A stretch of DNA of 64,000 bases from assembly GCA_016801885.1 (NCBI GenBank), contig CM028901.1:13961095-14025094 (forward strand), read 5' to 3'. This document shows, in pieces, positions 13,080 to 41,745 of the stretch; within the stretch, counting starts at the first letter, position 1, and every line of letters begins with the position of its first letter. This stretch comes from Toxotes chatareus (Eukaryota > Chordata > Actinopteri > Toxotidae). Both the position numbers and the translations under genes were made by a program. The notes beneath the pieces are model-generated. The model did not search any database. It saw only the letters and a list, made by a program, of their open reading frames with translations, and was not told the origin of the DNA.

Positions 13080-14070
13080 AAAGGAATAGTTTTGGAAATA
13101 CGCTCATTTTGCTTTCTTGTTGAGAGTTGGATGAGAATATTGAGACTACTCTCCTATCTGTCCATTAAATGTGAAGTTGGAGCCAGGAGATGTTTGCTTA
13201 GCTTGACCTAAAGTCTAAAACTGTGAGGAAATAGCCTGAGTCTTTCCAAAGGTTTGAGAAAAATAAATAAATTTGCAAACTGTAATTTTCTTTTAAAAAG
13301 ATGTGTAGAGACAGAAAAGCAAAGCACTTTTTCACCCAGCACTATTTGCAAAAATTTCTCAGCAGGGCTGTTTGTACACTCTGTGTTTATTCACAGCCAA
13401 TATACCAAGTATACAGACGTTAGCAAGCCAGATAACAATGTACACACTGACCGTGTGTGTGTTTGTGTGAGTGAATCTGACTGAACTCAGAACTCACCAG
13501 AAAAACAGAAAAATCTCCAGAGCTTTCTGGACAACAACAGAAAGATCTGGAAACTTTTCTCTGTCTCTGGTGATTTTGTGTCGAGTCATGCCATCTTTCT
13601 ATCCACTTCATGCAATCATGTCACCTCTCAAATCTGCCTCGCCCTCTTTCCAAACACACCTTAAATCTCACTAATTAACACATTTTGTCTTGTTTGTTTA
13701 ATCCGTATAAAAAAAGAAAGTATAAAAATGACAAGCTGAGCTTGTATGGGCAAAGAGCTGTCTAGCATACAGCCTATAGGCGTTGTGTGTTTCGTGTATA
13801 TCTTGTGTGTCTTTGGACAGAGCCAGGTTAGCTGTTTCCCTGTTTCTAGTATTCAAGTTAAGCTAGGCTAAACACATCCTTAGCTGAAGTGTGCAGACAG
13901 ATAAGCTGTTGTATATAAAGTAATAAGATCAATACATTACTTTAAACTAACAAAGTGTTGTTGTAGCCTTTGTGGATATCTCGCTTTGACATAGCAAGTC
14001 TGGCATAGTAATCTGGCAAGATGGAGAATAAGCGTATGTCCTAAAATGTTGAACTTTAGGTGATGCTCCA
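13080..14070. repeat. Palindromic interspersed repeat, copy B (long, interrupted)
   Basis: The left arm begins 'aaggaatagttttggaaata' and continues 'gagagttggatgagaatatt'. The right arm ends 'aataagcgtatgtcctaaaa' followed by 'tgttgaactt', the reverse complement of the left end in decayed form. Near 13665-13730 are the internal segments 'ctcactaattaacaca' and 'tttgtttaatccgtataaaa'; near 13810 is 'ggacagagccaggttagctg'. About 430 bp of unrelated sequence (about 13215-13650) separates the halves, which looks like a later insertion. Confidence 0.65.
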
Positions 14071-15031
14071 CCTCGCCTTGGCCATTTTCACGTAACTAAC
14101 AAGAGCTGACAACACACACGCACAGACCCCCAGTGTGCACAACCCTGTGCACCGTGAACACAAAGCCCACAGGCAGAAAGTGACAGGGGTGGAAGTTTCT
14201 GACTTTCACTCCACAGCAAAATCTCATGGGTAAACAGACTTTGCAGGGGTCAAAGAGGGTGTGCAGTGGTTATGTCATACCCACACACATGAACAGCTCC
14301 ACTGGTGTGCGCTCAATGTTATTGTATAGCTGAGACAAGCACTGCAGCAAAACTGGCTCAGCATCGAATAAACATTTAAGCAAACTAATCCATAGCTTTA
14401 GCTTCACAGAAGATTAATCTACAGTGGCTGCGATCGATGCCATTCTTAATTCACATATCTAATAAATTTCTTGCATAATGTGGCCTGCCAGCCGTAATGT
14501 ATTGGAGCAGTTGGGTGGAGAAATGGTGACATTAATTTTGCATTGTTCCTCCGTCTGGATGTTCAGATAACGGCACTGAGCGCAGAGGGAGGGAGAGGCA
14601 GAGATCAAGGGGACTATAGAGACTTGGAATAGAGCAAGGTTTAAAGTCCTATTGGTGCAGAAGAATGATCGTGTGTCCCTCTGTGCACTGTGCGCACGTG
14701 TCTTAATGTCCTTGTCTTCATTCTTGACGTCCATGTCACATCAAACACACACTATTCAAACGTCTTGCCAACCAAGGCTAGAACCAACAACAGAAATGTT
14801 TGCCTCATTAGGCTCCATCAGCCTCCTCTGACAATCTACTGAGTCATCATCTGCCACCACTGATTACCCCATTCATTATAAAGCAAATATCACCATTTTA
14901 TTTGACGTAACACCATTAGCCTGTGTGTGTGTGTATTTGGGCCTGAGTGTGTGAACACCTGCGGTTGTGCACTCTCTGGAGCCCCAGTCTAATTTATGTT
15001 GTCGGTTCCACAGGATGACCAGAATGGGTGG

Positions 15032-15064
<33 letters not shown>

Positions 15065-15956
15065 GGTTGTTATATTGATGCACACCGCCTGCTGATCCAG
15101 CCTCATAAACCAGCCTTCAGGTTGAAGGCCTGGGCCACATCCATCGCAATCTAACCTTGTCACGCCCCATATGCTGGAGGCCAACTTTGGCCACCCACAC
15201 CCTTCATTAGCATTCAAAGAGATAACAGCCACACTCACCAAACCCAAGTATAGGCCAGCATGTGGGGTGAAGTTTGGTTTTTAATTAAAATCAGATATAG
15301 GCCAGCAGAAAGAGTCATCTTTGTGCGAATTGGTCTGGGAACATGCATGACCAGTATAAATCACAAATGATAAGACCTAATAGCCTTATGAGTGGTCTGG
15401 CACTTTGTTGTAAAAACAGACTAAAAGAATAGTAGAATTACAAGACTCCACTGAGTCAGCTAAGCTAAACTACCTGCCTCCTTTAGTGCCTTTATGGTAT
15501 CAGTCTTGCATAGACTCAGGGGCACTTGCCAAACTATTATACAACTGCCATGTGTAATTGGCTGTGTGTACCACACATAATGGGCACAGTAAGGCAACTT
15601 GATGCATGCACATTGCAACAAGAGCATGTGGCACAGGGGTTAGTGGGGAACAACAGCTAATATTAGTCCCTTGGCCCCCCAAGGGGGTTAATCAGCTCAT
15701 GCCAAAGTGCTTCCTTGTGTTGATTAACTAATTTACTAATCGTTCAATTATACAATTATATTTCAGTGTTTCAGTGGTAGTGATGGTCAAAATGCTTTTC
15801 CAGGCTTTTTCCATCATGACACGAACACATGGCATGTCTCTAGCTAATAGATTGTACAGTAAACACCAAGACACATAAATGGTGCATTGAAAATATTTTA
15901 TTTCTTTTCTGTGTTAATACATAATTAGACATTTATAGTTTCATAGAAATAGTATA
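14071..15956. other. Intergenic, no gene seen
   Basis: No exon recognised. Contains a TG microsatellite at about 15033-15061. Short ORFs crossing that run are products of the repeat. Confidence 0.6.
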
Positions 15957-16666
15957 TATATACACAACCTGGTCAGAGGTCAGAGAACACCTCCATTTTT
16001 CCAGCTGTTATTTAAATTTACTCAATTCAATGTCTCAGTGCTTCTGAAATTAAAGCATAGAACAAACAATTGGAGATTTTAAACACAATGATTCATGGAA
16101 TACTCCTGTTGAGCTAAATTTAATCAATTTTTTGACTCATCCAGCAGCTGGCTTTCTTTCTACAGTGGAAATGAAACATTGTTTGGAAAGTTTGTCCCAA
16201 CTCTGTTGCAGAAATTACCACAAATGTGTTGGACTTGCTTTGTTTTCACCTTATGTCCAGTTCATCCCAAACCATCTCATCATTCTGACAGTAATATACA
16301 GTCCTACTCCCTGCAGTACTGTCCTAATGATGCATTGGAGGATGTAGTGACTCAGTTTGTTCCAACACTGGCTTTGTACAGAGGGTTTGTAAGTCATCAA
16401 CAAAAGTCGGGACACCTGCGGGAACTGTTTGCATTAACTTTCAAGGCTTCATTTATTTCCACTGCTGCAGGAAAACTAAATGAACCAATTTCTTCATCCC
16501 TGAAAAATCACAGTTTTTATTAAATTTACATGATTTTTCAGTTGTTGGTAACCTTACCGCTTATATTTGCCCCGTTTAAGGTTGTTCACAGGACTTGAAC
16601 GACTTAAATTTCGATAAAAACTGGCTAAATGGGGGTGTTGTGAAACCTTTGACCGGTAGTGTGTAT
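15957..16666. mobile_element. Decayed Tc1/mariner-type miniature element
   Basis: The left end (tatatacacaacctggtcag) and the right end (gaccggtagtgtgtata) are degenerate inverted copies of the familiar fish terminus 'tacactaccggtcaaa', with TA at each border. Inside, the right part carries 'aacgacttaaatttcgataa' and 'ctggctaaatgggggtgttg', also typical of this family. Internal ORFs hold no transposase catalytic motifs, so it is non-autonomous or a deletion derivative of about 0.7 kb. Confidence 0.6.
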
Positions 16667-17885
16667 AACATGTATGTGAACGATAGCAGAGTCATGCTAG
16701 CCCTCATGAACAGGTTTTATCCCATGAACATCAAAATGGACAACACGGACATGATTGTACATAAAACACTGACTCCATTATTCGGCTGTAAATCCATGCT
16801 TCTTGGTTATTTGCTTCGACATAAAGTACAAATATATGCCATAAGTAAACAGTCCCATTCTCTACTATGTGTGGGACCATAGGTAATTATTCAAGGTTTT
16901 CAGTAGTCACTCGTCCGGTCATCTACAGTACAGGCAAACCAGTAGGAATGAATGGGATGACTCTGACTAGATGGTGGCCTTCTGTTGGCACATGGACATT
17001 AGGTAAGCAGGAGTTTGGTTTAAGGCTGGGGTTACTGAGAAGCTCATGGTGTTGTAGTGGAACAAACCACACTACTGGAACATTTAAGATGATTTTAATC
17101 TTATGGTTTCATCAGCTGAGGTCTTAAAACATTCATACAAACATCTTACTTTGGAGAAATTGTGAGAACAACCAAGCAAAATCCAAGGATGTCACTTCAC
17201 TGAGAACCTAAAAAATGATGTTCGTGCTTCCTAATTGCTACCAGAACCTGCATGGACGCAATGTGGAGCAATGATTGATGACTGATCAGATGTTATTTGG
17301 ACATGTTCTGTTTCCCAATACTTTTTTTCTCCATATCCATTTTGTATTTCCCCTAAAAGCATACCCTAAAGTTCAAATTTAGACTTTGTGCCTAGACTTT
17401 GCCACCTACCTGACACCCTCCCCCCTTTACATTCAAGTATCTCTTCATACTGGAATTAACCTGGAGCTTTGACATTGCAAACCACACTTGATGTGATGAT
17501 GATCGTCTCTCTCCTTCTGTGTCTGTCACTCCCAGTTTTATTCCCCCGATTCTCTTACTCATTTCCCTTCCCTCTCTCTCTCTCTCTCCGTCTCTGTCGG
17601 TCTCAGGCTTCATATTCACACAAGCCTCATTGGATGTTCACCTTGAGCAGCTGTTGAGTCGCCTCCTGCAGCCTCAGGTAGACAGAGACAGAGCTGTCTG
17701 GGCCAGACCTGCCTTCTGCTTCTTCCCACCATGTGTCAGTTTGGACGGCAGCCAGTCAGAGAATGGACTTGGTGCATGAGTGAGTGTTTAAGTGTGTGTG
17801 TGTGTGCATACGTGTGCTTGAATAAGACCAATGCAGGAAAATGACCACTTCAGGTTCAATGCTATTACAGTTGCAAAGCACATTT
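16667..17885. other. Intergenic, no firm gene
   Basis: Contains a pyrimidine-rich CT tract near 17560-17600. After it, an AG-ended acceptor-like site at about 17607 opens a frame to a stop at 17777-17779, but no family is recognised and it is probably fortuitous. Confidence 0.45.
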
Positions 17886-18385
17886 TGTCAGGTTTCGCCC
17901 TGGGAGCCAGGGCGGTCTTATTTTGTTTTAGTGTTTCCTGTTTTATTTTTTGGTCATGCTGTAGTTTCCGGTTGTTCACTGTTTTTCCCTCTCGTTCCAG
18001 GTGTCTTGAGTTTCCCTCTCCTCGTGTGCTCCTTCCCCCTCCTGATTGCCCTCCTCCCTTAATGTGTTTCACCTGTGTGTAATTGTCTCTCCTCCCCCTA
18101 ATGTATTTAAGTCCCCGTCCTCCCTGCACTCGTCGCCAGATTGTCTTGTGTGTTCTTTGTGTTCTTACCAAGCTTTCCAGCGTTCGTTTCTGATTGATTA
18201 TTCGTGTATGACCTCTGCCGTGATTTGTTTGGACCTCGAGCTGCCTAACCCTTGTTGTACCTCTGCCTTCGTGGGACTGACTTCTGTTATATCGACCTTG
18301 GACTGATTAAACCGTGTTTGATTCACCTGAATTCTGACTCTGCACCTGTGTCCTCTCAACCTACAACGTCAGCCCTGACACATTT
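17881..18385. mobile_element. Solo LTR of a retroelement with 5-bp target duplication
   Basis: The unit 17886-18380 (495 bp) begins TGTCAGG and ends CCTGACA, the usual TG...CA inverted LTR ends. It is flanked by the direct repeat CATTT (17881-17885 and 18381-18385). Inside are a TATA-like 'gtatttaag' near 18103 and a C/T-rich downstream part. No internal gag-pol or second LTR is present next to it, so it fits a solo LTR left by recombination. The class (gypsy-like or other) is not resolved. Confidence 0.8.
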
Positions 18386-20784
18386 GTAGTTTTATGGCCC
18401 ACTATATCACATTTATGTTCAGTGATTCAGATCATATTTACCCCCATGCACCCAGTTTAATGAGAAATTTAGAAAAGTTCACTTTGGCGTGTGGCAAGAC
18501 TGGGACAAAGTCTTTCCTTTGATCAATCACAATCACAATGAGAGAACAAAATGAGGGCTCCAGTTCGAACAGAACTAGTTCCACTAACACAGAACGGCTA
18601 CGCTTGAAGGTGGTGTGAGAAGCTGGCTGTCTCTGAGAGGGTGGAGACACGATATCATAAAAGTAAGCACACTTTTTCAGACAGTCTCTCCTGGAAGACA
18701 TTCACAGTTGCACTTGGTTGTTCATGTGAAAAGTGACAGAAATAGTTTGAAGAATGAAAGAGAGGTTCAGGAAGTTCAAACCTTGACTCATTATCTCACC
18801 TCTGCACAACTGTCCAATCACTGCGTGAGGTGGATCTGAATGTCAGATTATCAGTTTCAGAAAGTTACAGCTATGGTTGGATACAGACCTCCTGAATCCA
18901 GCGTCGGAAACGAAGCTGTTCAACCATCTGACCTACAGTTCTGATTTAAAAATCCTTCCTGGCGCAGACAAAGAAACAACAACCACTCTAACTTTCTCAG
19001 ACGCAACCAGCTGCATTCAAATTTACAGTGTCTACTTTGTTGGACCCACCTGTTCTTTAATGCTGCCATGTTCTACAGGTCTGGCCATGAGGCCCCACGT
19101 CTATCATCACATCTTAAGTATCATGCTTAAAAAAAATCACAAGTCTGCTCTTGTAGTCTCTTTCTCTTTGTTAGTATGCAGGTGGAAAAAAGGCCAACTG
19201 AAAACCAACTGGAGTTAATATCCCACCACATCACTGGAGTCACTTATTCATTCTATGCACCCTTTCTTTTAATCTCTCTTCTTTCTAGTTACACTTGTTT
19301 TACACTCATTCCTATGGTTTGAGAGACTGGTGAAGCACAAATGAGTCTGCTGATTTTTTTTTTTTTCAACTTTCATCCTACATTAAAAAGCAACTTACCA
19401 CCAGGCTGAAAAGCAGTGTTTCACTTTGGGGTCTGGCTTCATTTTTAATCACTTTTAAATGTTTTCCAATGGACCTTTCATCAAGCCACTAACATTCACC
19501 TGAACTCTCACAACATCCAGGACCAGCTTCAAAATAATGTAGCCATGCAAATGAATCATGTGTTCCTTAGCCATGGAAGTAAGGCTTGGTCAGCTGGCCA
19601 TGCTAACACTTGCAGCTTATATTAGATAATCACACAGTTTAATCCATTACACACAGTTCTACTCTTAGTTGTTGCAATTTTTGGAAAAGCTAAAACCATA
19701 AGAAGCCACTCACCACACTCTTTGAATGCTGAGTATTGCTCTTACTACACTTAGATACCACAAGTGCTTTTTAATTAGTGCTTTTTTCTTTACCTTTTTT
19801 CTTCTCCTCTTTCATTGATTCTATCATTCTCTTCCTCCCTCCCTCTATTTCGTCGTACTTGTTTACCAGGTAAAGTGTCTATCCCAGATAGTCTGAGACG
19901 AAAAGGTGATAAATGAGCAGAGGAGCGAGGGATAGGCAGTGGGCTGGGGCCAAATGAGAGAGAGGAGAGCTGATGCGGAGAGGGAGAGGGCGGCTAACGG
20001 GAGTCTGAGAGTGGATATAATGAGAAACAGGGGAGACGGAAGCTAGAGGGGGAAGACAGGAGAGGATGAGACTGGTGAAGGGGAGAAACGAGGCAAGGGT
20101 GGCGTGATATATGAGAAGGAGAGCATTGCGACAGAGGGATAGAAAGTGAGGGGAAAGTCATAAATGGGAGAATGGAGGCGGATGAGGGTGGCTGGAGATA
20201 GAGGAGGAAAGAGAGAGGCTGATAAAAGAGGGAGAGGGTGAAAAATGGATGACAGGGTGAGGGATCGCTGTGCTCGCAGAGCTGATGACTGAGATGAGAA
20301 AGTATTGGCTGTCTTTCTTAGCACAGGGCAGCATTTAAATACGCAAGGCGGTATTTAAATCCAGCATGTGTGAGCATGTCTGTATATGTGGTGCTGATTA
20401 GCAGTCATCTCAACCAGCGAGGCATTCAGACATTCACTCATTATCTCTAATATGGCTGCAGCTCTGCTGAGTTCAGCTCTGCAGCGATTTTCTGTCTGAC
20501 TTTTTAGTGAACTCAACTAAAGACCACACTGGTGAGCATCAGCATCCAGGAGTTGGGGTCCAATATATTTGCAATTGTGTGGATAACACATCATAATTGA
20601 ACAGGAAGCCCCAGAGAAGATAATGAAACATTATCTTGAGCTGGATAACTCTGATGAAGTCCTTTGCTCCTTCACATAAAACCCCTGATGAAGTGGTAAC
20701 TGAAAAAGTGAGAGGGTTATGAATATGTATGCTCAGAAACCCTCTCTAATGGCAGGACGTCTGGGTGTACTTAAGAACTTGGGC
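18386..20784. other. Intergenic with a purine-rich block
   Basis: No exon recognised. From about 19900 to 20280 the plus strand is strongly purine-rich (mostly A/G runs such as gagagagaggagag), a strand asymmetry of about 380 bp. ORFs antisense to it are low-complexity Ser/Pro/Leu translations. Confidence 0.6.
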
Positions 20785-20960
20785 TGCAAATAATAATGAC
20801 TTTCTTCACTGATTAATCTATCCATTTGGTTTTTAAGAGATTGCTGTACTTCTATGTTTTCCTTTTGGTCAACAAATACCATGAAAAGATCACAACCAAC
20901 ACTGTGATAGTCTGTCTCTCAGAACTTTCTGACTTTCTTTACGTGTCTGTAGCACTTATC
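20785..20960 (+). repeat. Possible copy of the 'gctgca...gattaatc' interspersed repeat
   Basis: Starts 'gggctgcaaataataatgac' followed by 'cactgattaatctatcca', resembling the repeat that the pogo-like element interrupts at 37074/40087. Divergent; the right border is unclear. Confidence 0.35.
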
Positions 20961-23635
20961 CCAAGGCCTACCCCAAAGTTTTACGTATGAAAGTTTGAAT
21001 CTTCAACTTTCCCTAAAAGAACCACATATTTTCTAACACAGTTTTAAATACTTTGTACTAATGATTCAACCAGAAGACTTTGAAGCCTAGAAGTGTTCCA
21101 GCTGTGAGCCATGTAACACTGTCTGTGAGGGGGGGGGTGGTACCAGGGGCAAAGAATATTGAGTGGAGCTGAGCTGAAGTTACATAAATAGGTTTAATAT
21201 GGTAACAAAAACAAAGGAAATGGCTCTGAAGGTAGCAGGGCTATCTTGTGTATGTAAATCATTTGCTTATTTCAATAAAATTCAACTTGGCTTGTTTTAT
21301 TTGTAGCTTCCCCAGTATTGCTAATGATCGATGAAAATGAAAAAGTGTTTTTTTTCTGGGGTGGGTGGGTGTGAGAGCTTGAACTTTTTTGCCTTCCAAA
21401 AGGGGATGACAGAAAAAACTTTGAGAACCACTTCTTTAATCAATGAATCAAGTCCCCCATAAAATGTCAAAAATAAATGATAATGACAAATGATTAGGGG
21501 GTATGGTTCACATTTCAAAACTGGGCTGAATCACGCAGCCAAATGCATCAGCTGTGTGCCTCTACAGCCTGGCATCCCTGCTGGTCTTCAGCCAAACCAG
21601 AGTGGAAACCCGGCCAAACTTCGCCCTGTGTATACATTTCATTAAGAATGATGCCCTGCACATCTCCATCCTTATTCCCTGCACATCCTGCTGCAGACCA
21701 CAGACAGCATATGGTGCTGAATATGCAGTGATGTACAATAAACCTCAATAGAAACCTGAATCAGTCATTTTCCAGCCATGCTATTATTTTTTTTTTTTTT
21801 TTAAAGTTTGACTCTAACGTTAACTTCTGGATTTCAAACCTGAATGTTCTTGTAAAATTTTAATTTCGAGTAAGACACTGCTTTGATGAGACTGCCTGGC
21901 CAATCCTTGAGCTTCATCTGAATCATGGCTGTACTCAGACAGCATCACCTTACTCATATAAGCAAAATATGGGGCGCTGTAAAAAAAAAAAAAAAAAAGC
22001 ATTTAAAAGATCCTGACAAGGGCGTTAAGGTTCCAGTTCAGAGAGGAGACAAAAACTGTCCCATCATTTAACTGATGATACACAAAGAGAGAGAGAAAGG
22101 CAGGAGACAAGACTCAAAGTACAATATGACCAACCCAGTATAAAAATGATACTAATCAAGGTTGGGATTGTGAGGGCTCAAACAATCACAAGAGGAGGAG
22201 CACCGAACGGCAATGTGCTTATTAGAGAGACACCGACACAGACAGACAGGGAGAGAGATGAGCTGCTACACAGAGGGCTGCAGTAAAGACAGAGAGGAGG
22301 TAATGACAGATGGACAGATAGAAAAAGATAAAGTCCTTGGTTGTTTTGTTGTGTGCTGACTGATACCTGGACCAAAAGGACCAGCTACTCCTGTGAGGCA
22401 GACTACATTTCTGCCATCTCTGACCAGTGACACAAACCTGAAGTTGAAGAGAAAAAAAAAATCACTCAGACATTCATGTTTGATGATCCACTCCTGGGAT
22501 TTGATGCCACTGATGAAGATTAACCAGAACATATGAATCAAGCAGTTCTTGTCAAGAAGAAACAAAGTCCCCTGACCGACAGCCATTTTATGTCTTGTGT
22601 CTGTATAGGCTGTCCACTCAAAGCAGGCTACAGTCCAGTTTTTGGTCACAACAAAAGAAGTGGTTGAAAGTGGTTTCGTCCTCTTCTGCGTCCTGTTTGA
22701 CTGTTTTTGCAGCCTGTGTTTCTACAAGTTGAGATTTGTGTCCATTATAGCTCAAGAGTCCTTCATTGTGTCAAGCAGAGTTTCTGTAATGGTTAATCTG
22801 TTCTTCAGTATGATGGTGTCTGAGAATGGCTTTCTGTTGGACTCAGGGTCTGGAAGAAACAAAGTTACTGTACTTGGTGAGAGACTAATTGGCTCTTCAC
22901 CGAGCCCCGTCCCCTGTACCTCCTGTTGCTACACCTGTCAGGCTTTCCATCGTATCACTGTAGAAACTGCAGTTTACCGTGATAACACTGGCAGATTTAC
23001 CACTTGAAGTAATTAGCTAGTTTTTGAAACAATGGGTCCAAGTTCTCATTTCTAAGCGAGGGCCATTGATTTTGCTGCTGGAAATGACAACTGACACTAA
23101 CAGACTGTATCAGCAAGCTAGCTAATTAACTCTGTCAGTGAATTATCTGAAAACCTTTTCTCTTGCTTACTTATTAATGTTTCCAGCTGACTCATTTCAT
23201 AACAAGAAGACTGTGAAAGGGTTTTAAATCTACACTTGATGGTTACATACATGATATGATGCTGAAAGAAATTGGGTAAAGTGAAATGAAAGCCCTTATC
23301 ACCCGAAATTAGGAGATGTGTCGTCCAGGCTTTTTCAAACGTAACCCCTAACTCCACAAATCAACATAACATTTATTTAAAGTAACATTAAGTTACTACT
23401 GTAGGTAGTGAGCTAGTTATTATTACAGAAATGCTATTGTTTGCAGATAAAAACACTGTTTAATCCCCATTTCTTAGACTTTTGCATGTGCTTTTTGGTT
23501 TAAATGACAACTAAAACTTAACCCCATGCAACAGTTAAGCATGTTGAGAAATCCAAAGCTTCACAGACCTTCAGGACCTAGCTATGGTTGCTAAGCTTTG
23601 ACTGGACTATGGTCACAGTCCAGGGAACAGGTTTA
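20961..23635. other. Intergenic / possible fndc5 downstream region, no gene seen
   Basis: No recognisable exon on either strand. Poly-T (21787-21802) and poly-A (21980-21998) runs are present. The minus strand has an AATAAA (plus-strand tttatt at 23372-23377) that could end a long fndc5 3' UTR; this is only a candidate. Confidence 0.4.
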
Positions 23636-23639
23636 ACAA

Positions 23640-24060
23640 ATTGTCACAGTTCGTTCATGCATTCATTCATTCTCTGCCTGCTTTTTTCCATATTACTAAC
23701 TCTTCTGTAATTTCAGACCCTGCCATGCCCTCCTGCCCTGCAGTAACCCCCAGCTTTCCCACCACCTGACTCTTCCTCACCCATCTACTAACCTGTTTCC
23801 AATTCCCTAATCAGCTCTTAGTGCTTATGCTGGCCCATTTCCATTCATTCCCTGCTACATTGTCTATTGTGCTTTCCACGCTGTAGCTTTCCAGCCAGTC
23901 TTGCCTGTTTTTGACTATAGGCCTGTTTTTTTTTTCATTTTGCCTGTTCCTTTTGCCTTTTTGCCTGGTTAATCTGCCTGTTACAGACCACTGCCCACGC
24001 TCTGACTTTGCCTACCATTTGCCGTTCCCTGCTTCTGCCTAAAGGTAATGTTGTTTTGAA
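23640..24060 (+). repeat. Possible C/T-rich interspersed repeat (LTR-like)
   Basis: Repeated 'ttgcctgttt', 'gcctgttcc' and 'ctgcctgtt' wording and a final 'cctaaaggtaatgttgtttt' resemble repeat ends I have seen in percomorph genomes. No flanking duplication was found, so the class is open. Confidence 0.3.
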
Positions 24061-24402
24061 CTTTTACTCATGTCTCTGAGCCATGCTATTGAGTCCTCTT
24101 AAGTCTGACCTGTGATAGTAAATGATCAATTGGAAAAAATGTCACACACAACTGAAACCAGTTTAAGATCCTAAAAAAACTGGGTGAGCTGTCTAAATAT
24201 ATGGCTATTAGATCAAATAGGTTGTTGCAGTGGCATAATGACAACATGGAAGAAAAACAAAAAGCATAGAAATAAAAATAGAATAAAATAAAGTATTTGT
24301 ATGATATCTTGAGACATGAGACAGTCAGTAAAGATTTCCTGCTCCTCACCTGTCCTGAGGTTCAAGGAGTTGGTTATTGCAGAAGGCGATGCGGGGCTGG
24401 TC

Positions 24403-40909
<16,507 letters not shown>

Positions 40910-41280
40910 CCTCCTGCTTCTTCTAGCGAGGCTTCACATCCTGCGCGGCCCATCTATAACATCCCATTAACGGGAGGGAGCGAGCATCCCGGTCGGTGCT
41001 GGAGAGGGAACTTGTTGTACCGGAGACTGGGCTCACCTGAACTTGGACGTTGCAGCAGAAGCGCAACAACAACCAGAGGAGGGGGGTTGGTGGTGGTGGT
41101 GGTGTTCGATACCGTGTTCGGTGCCTCGGTGCCGGTGGAGCCACAGCGGCGGCCCTCAGACTTTCAGTCCGGCTGCTGGTGACGGAGCGGCGGCGTGGAG
41201 AGGCTTTTACTACGTGCAGAGGTGAGCGGAGCGTAAAAGGAGTGCGCAAGTGCTGCAGAGTGCAACGTGCAGCCACAGCT
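40910..41280 (-). promoter_or_regulatory. fndc5: GC-rich 5' region and likely promoter of fndc5
   Basis: Directly upstream of the fndc5 start codon the sequence becomes GC- and CpG-rich (for example cggcggcgtggag near 41187 and ccacagcggcggccctc near 41141), unlike the AT-rich surroundings. It ends at a CT microsatellite. This fits a CpG-island promoter plus 5' UTR; the transcription start cannot be placed by eye. Confidence 0.6.
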
Positions 41281-41283
41281 AAT

Positions 41284-41285
<2 letters not shown>

Positions 41286-41322
<37 letters not shown>

Positions 41323-41361
41323 ACACACACTCACTCCCACACACACACACACACACACCCT
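41286..41361. repeat. CT tract followed by CA tract
   Basis: About 17 CT units (41286-41320) followed by interrupted CA repeats to 41361, just upstream of the fndc5 GC-rich region. Confidence 0.9.
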
Positions 41362-41449
41362 GCAGCTATCCTTACCAGGTAGCTTAAAGAATTATTGGGC
41401 AAACCTGAAATGAAACAGTTTTTAGATATACTTAAGTGATGTTAATAGT

Positions 41450-41745
41450 GCTCATATAATTAGCCGATTAATTGATTAATTGTTTGACAGACAGTTTGAC
41501 AAATAGAATAAAATGATAAATAACCTATCCTGAAAAACATTCACTGGATCTAGTTTCCTCAGTGTGGGGATTTACTGCTTTTTCTCTGTTTTATAGAACA
41601 GTAAATTAAAGATCTTTATGGTTTGGATTGTTGGTTCAGAAATTTGAAGATGTCACCCATTGTATTTTTTACTTGAAAAAATAATCAACAGATTAATTGA
41701 GAGTAAAAAATAATCATTAGTTGAAAACCTAGAAGTTCATGTGAT
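41450..41745 (-). repeat. Copy of the 'gattaatc' interspersed repeat, reverse orientation
   Basis: 'ttagccgattaattgattaa' near 41460 and 'aataatcaacagattaattg' near 41680 to 'aaataatcattagttg' are the reverse complement of the family split at 37074/40089. Confidence 0.55.

Noticed and set aside
17607..17779. Possible terminal exon after a pyrimidine tract
   Set aside because: An acceptor-like site and a short open frame exist, but no protein family or upstream exon was found.
22266..23007. 127- and 121-codon ORFs on opposite strands
   Set aside because: No recognised family, no splice context; likely chance frames in the region downstream of fndc5.
40923..41330. 135-codon minus-strand ORF upstream of fndc5
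   Set aside because: It runs through the CT/CA microsatellite and the GC-rich 5' region in a frame other than the fndc5 start; it is best seen as 5' UTR or promoter.
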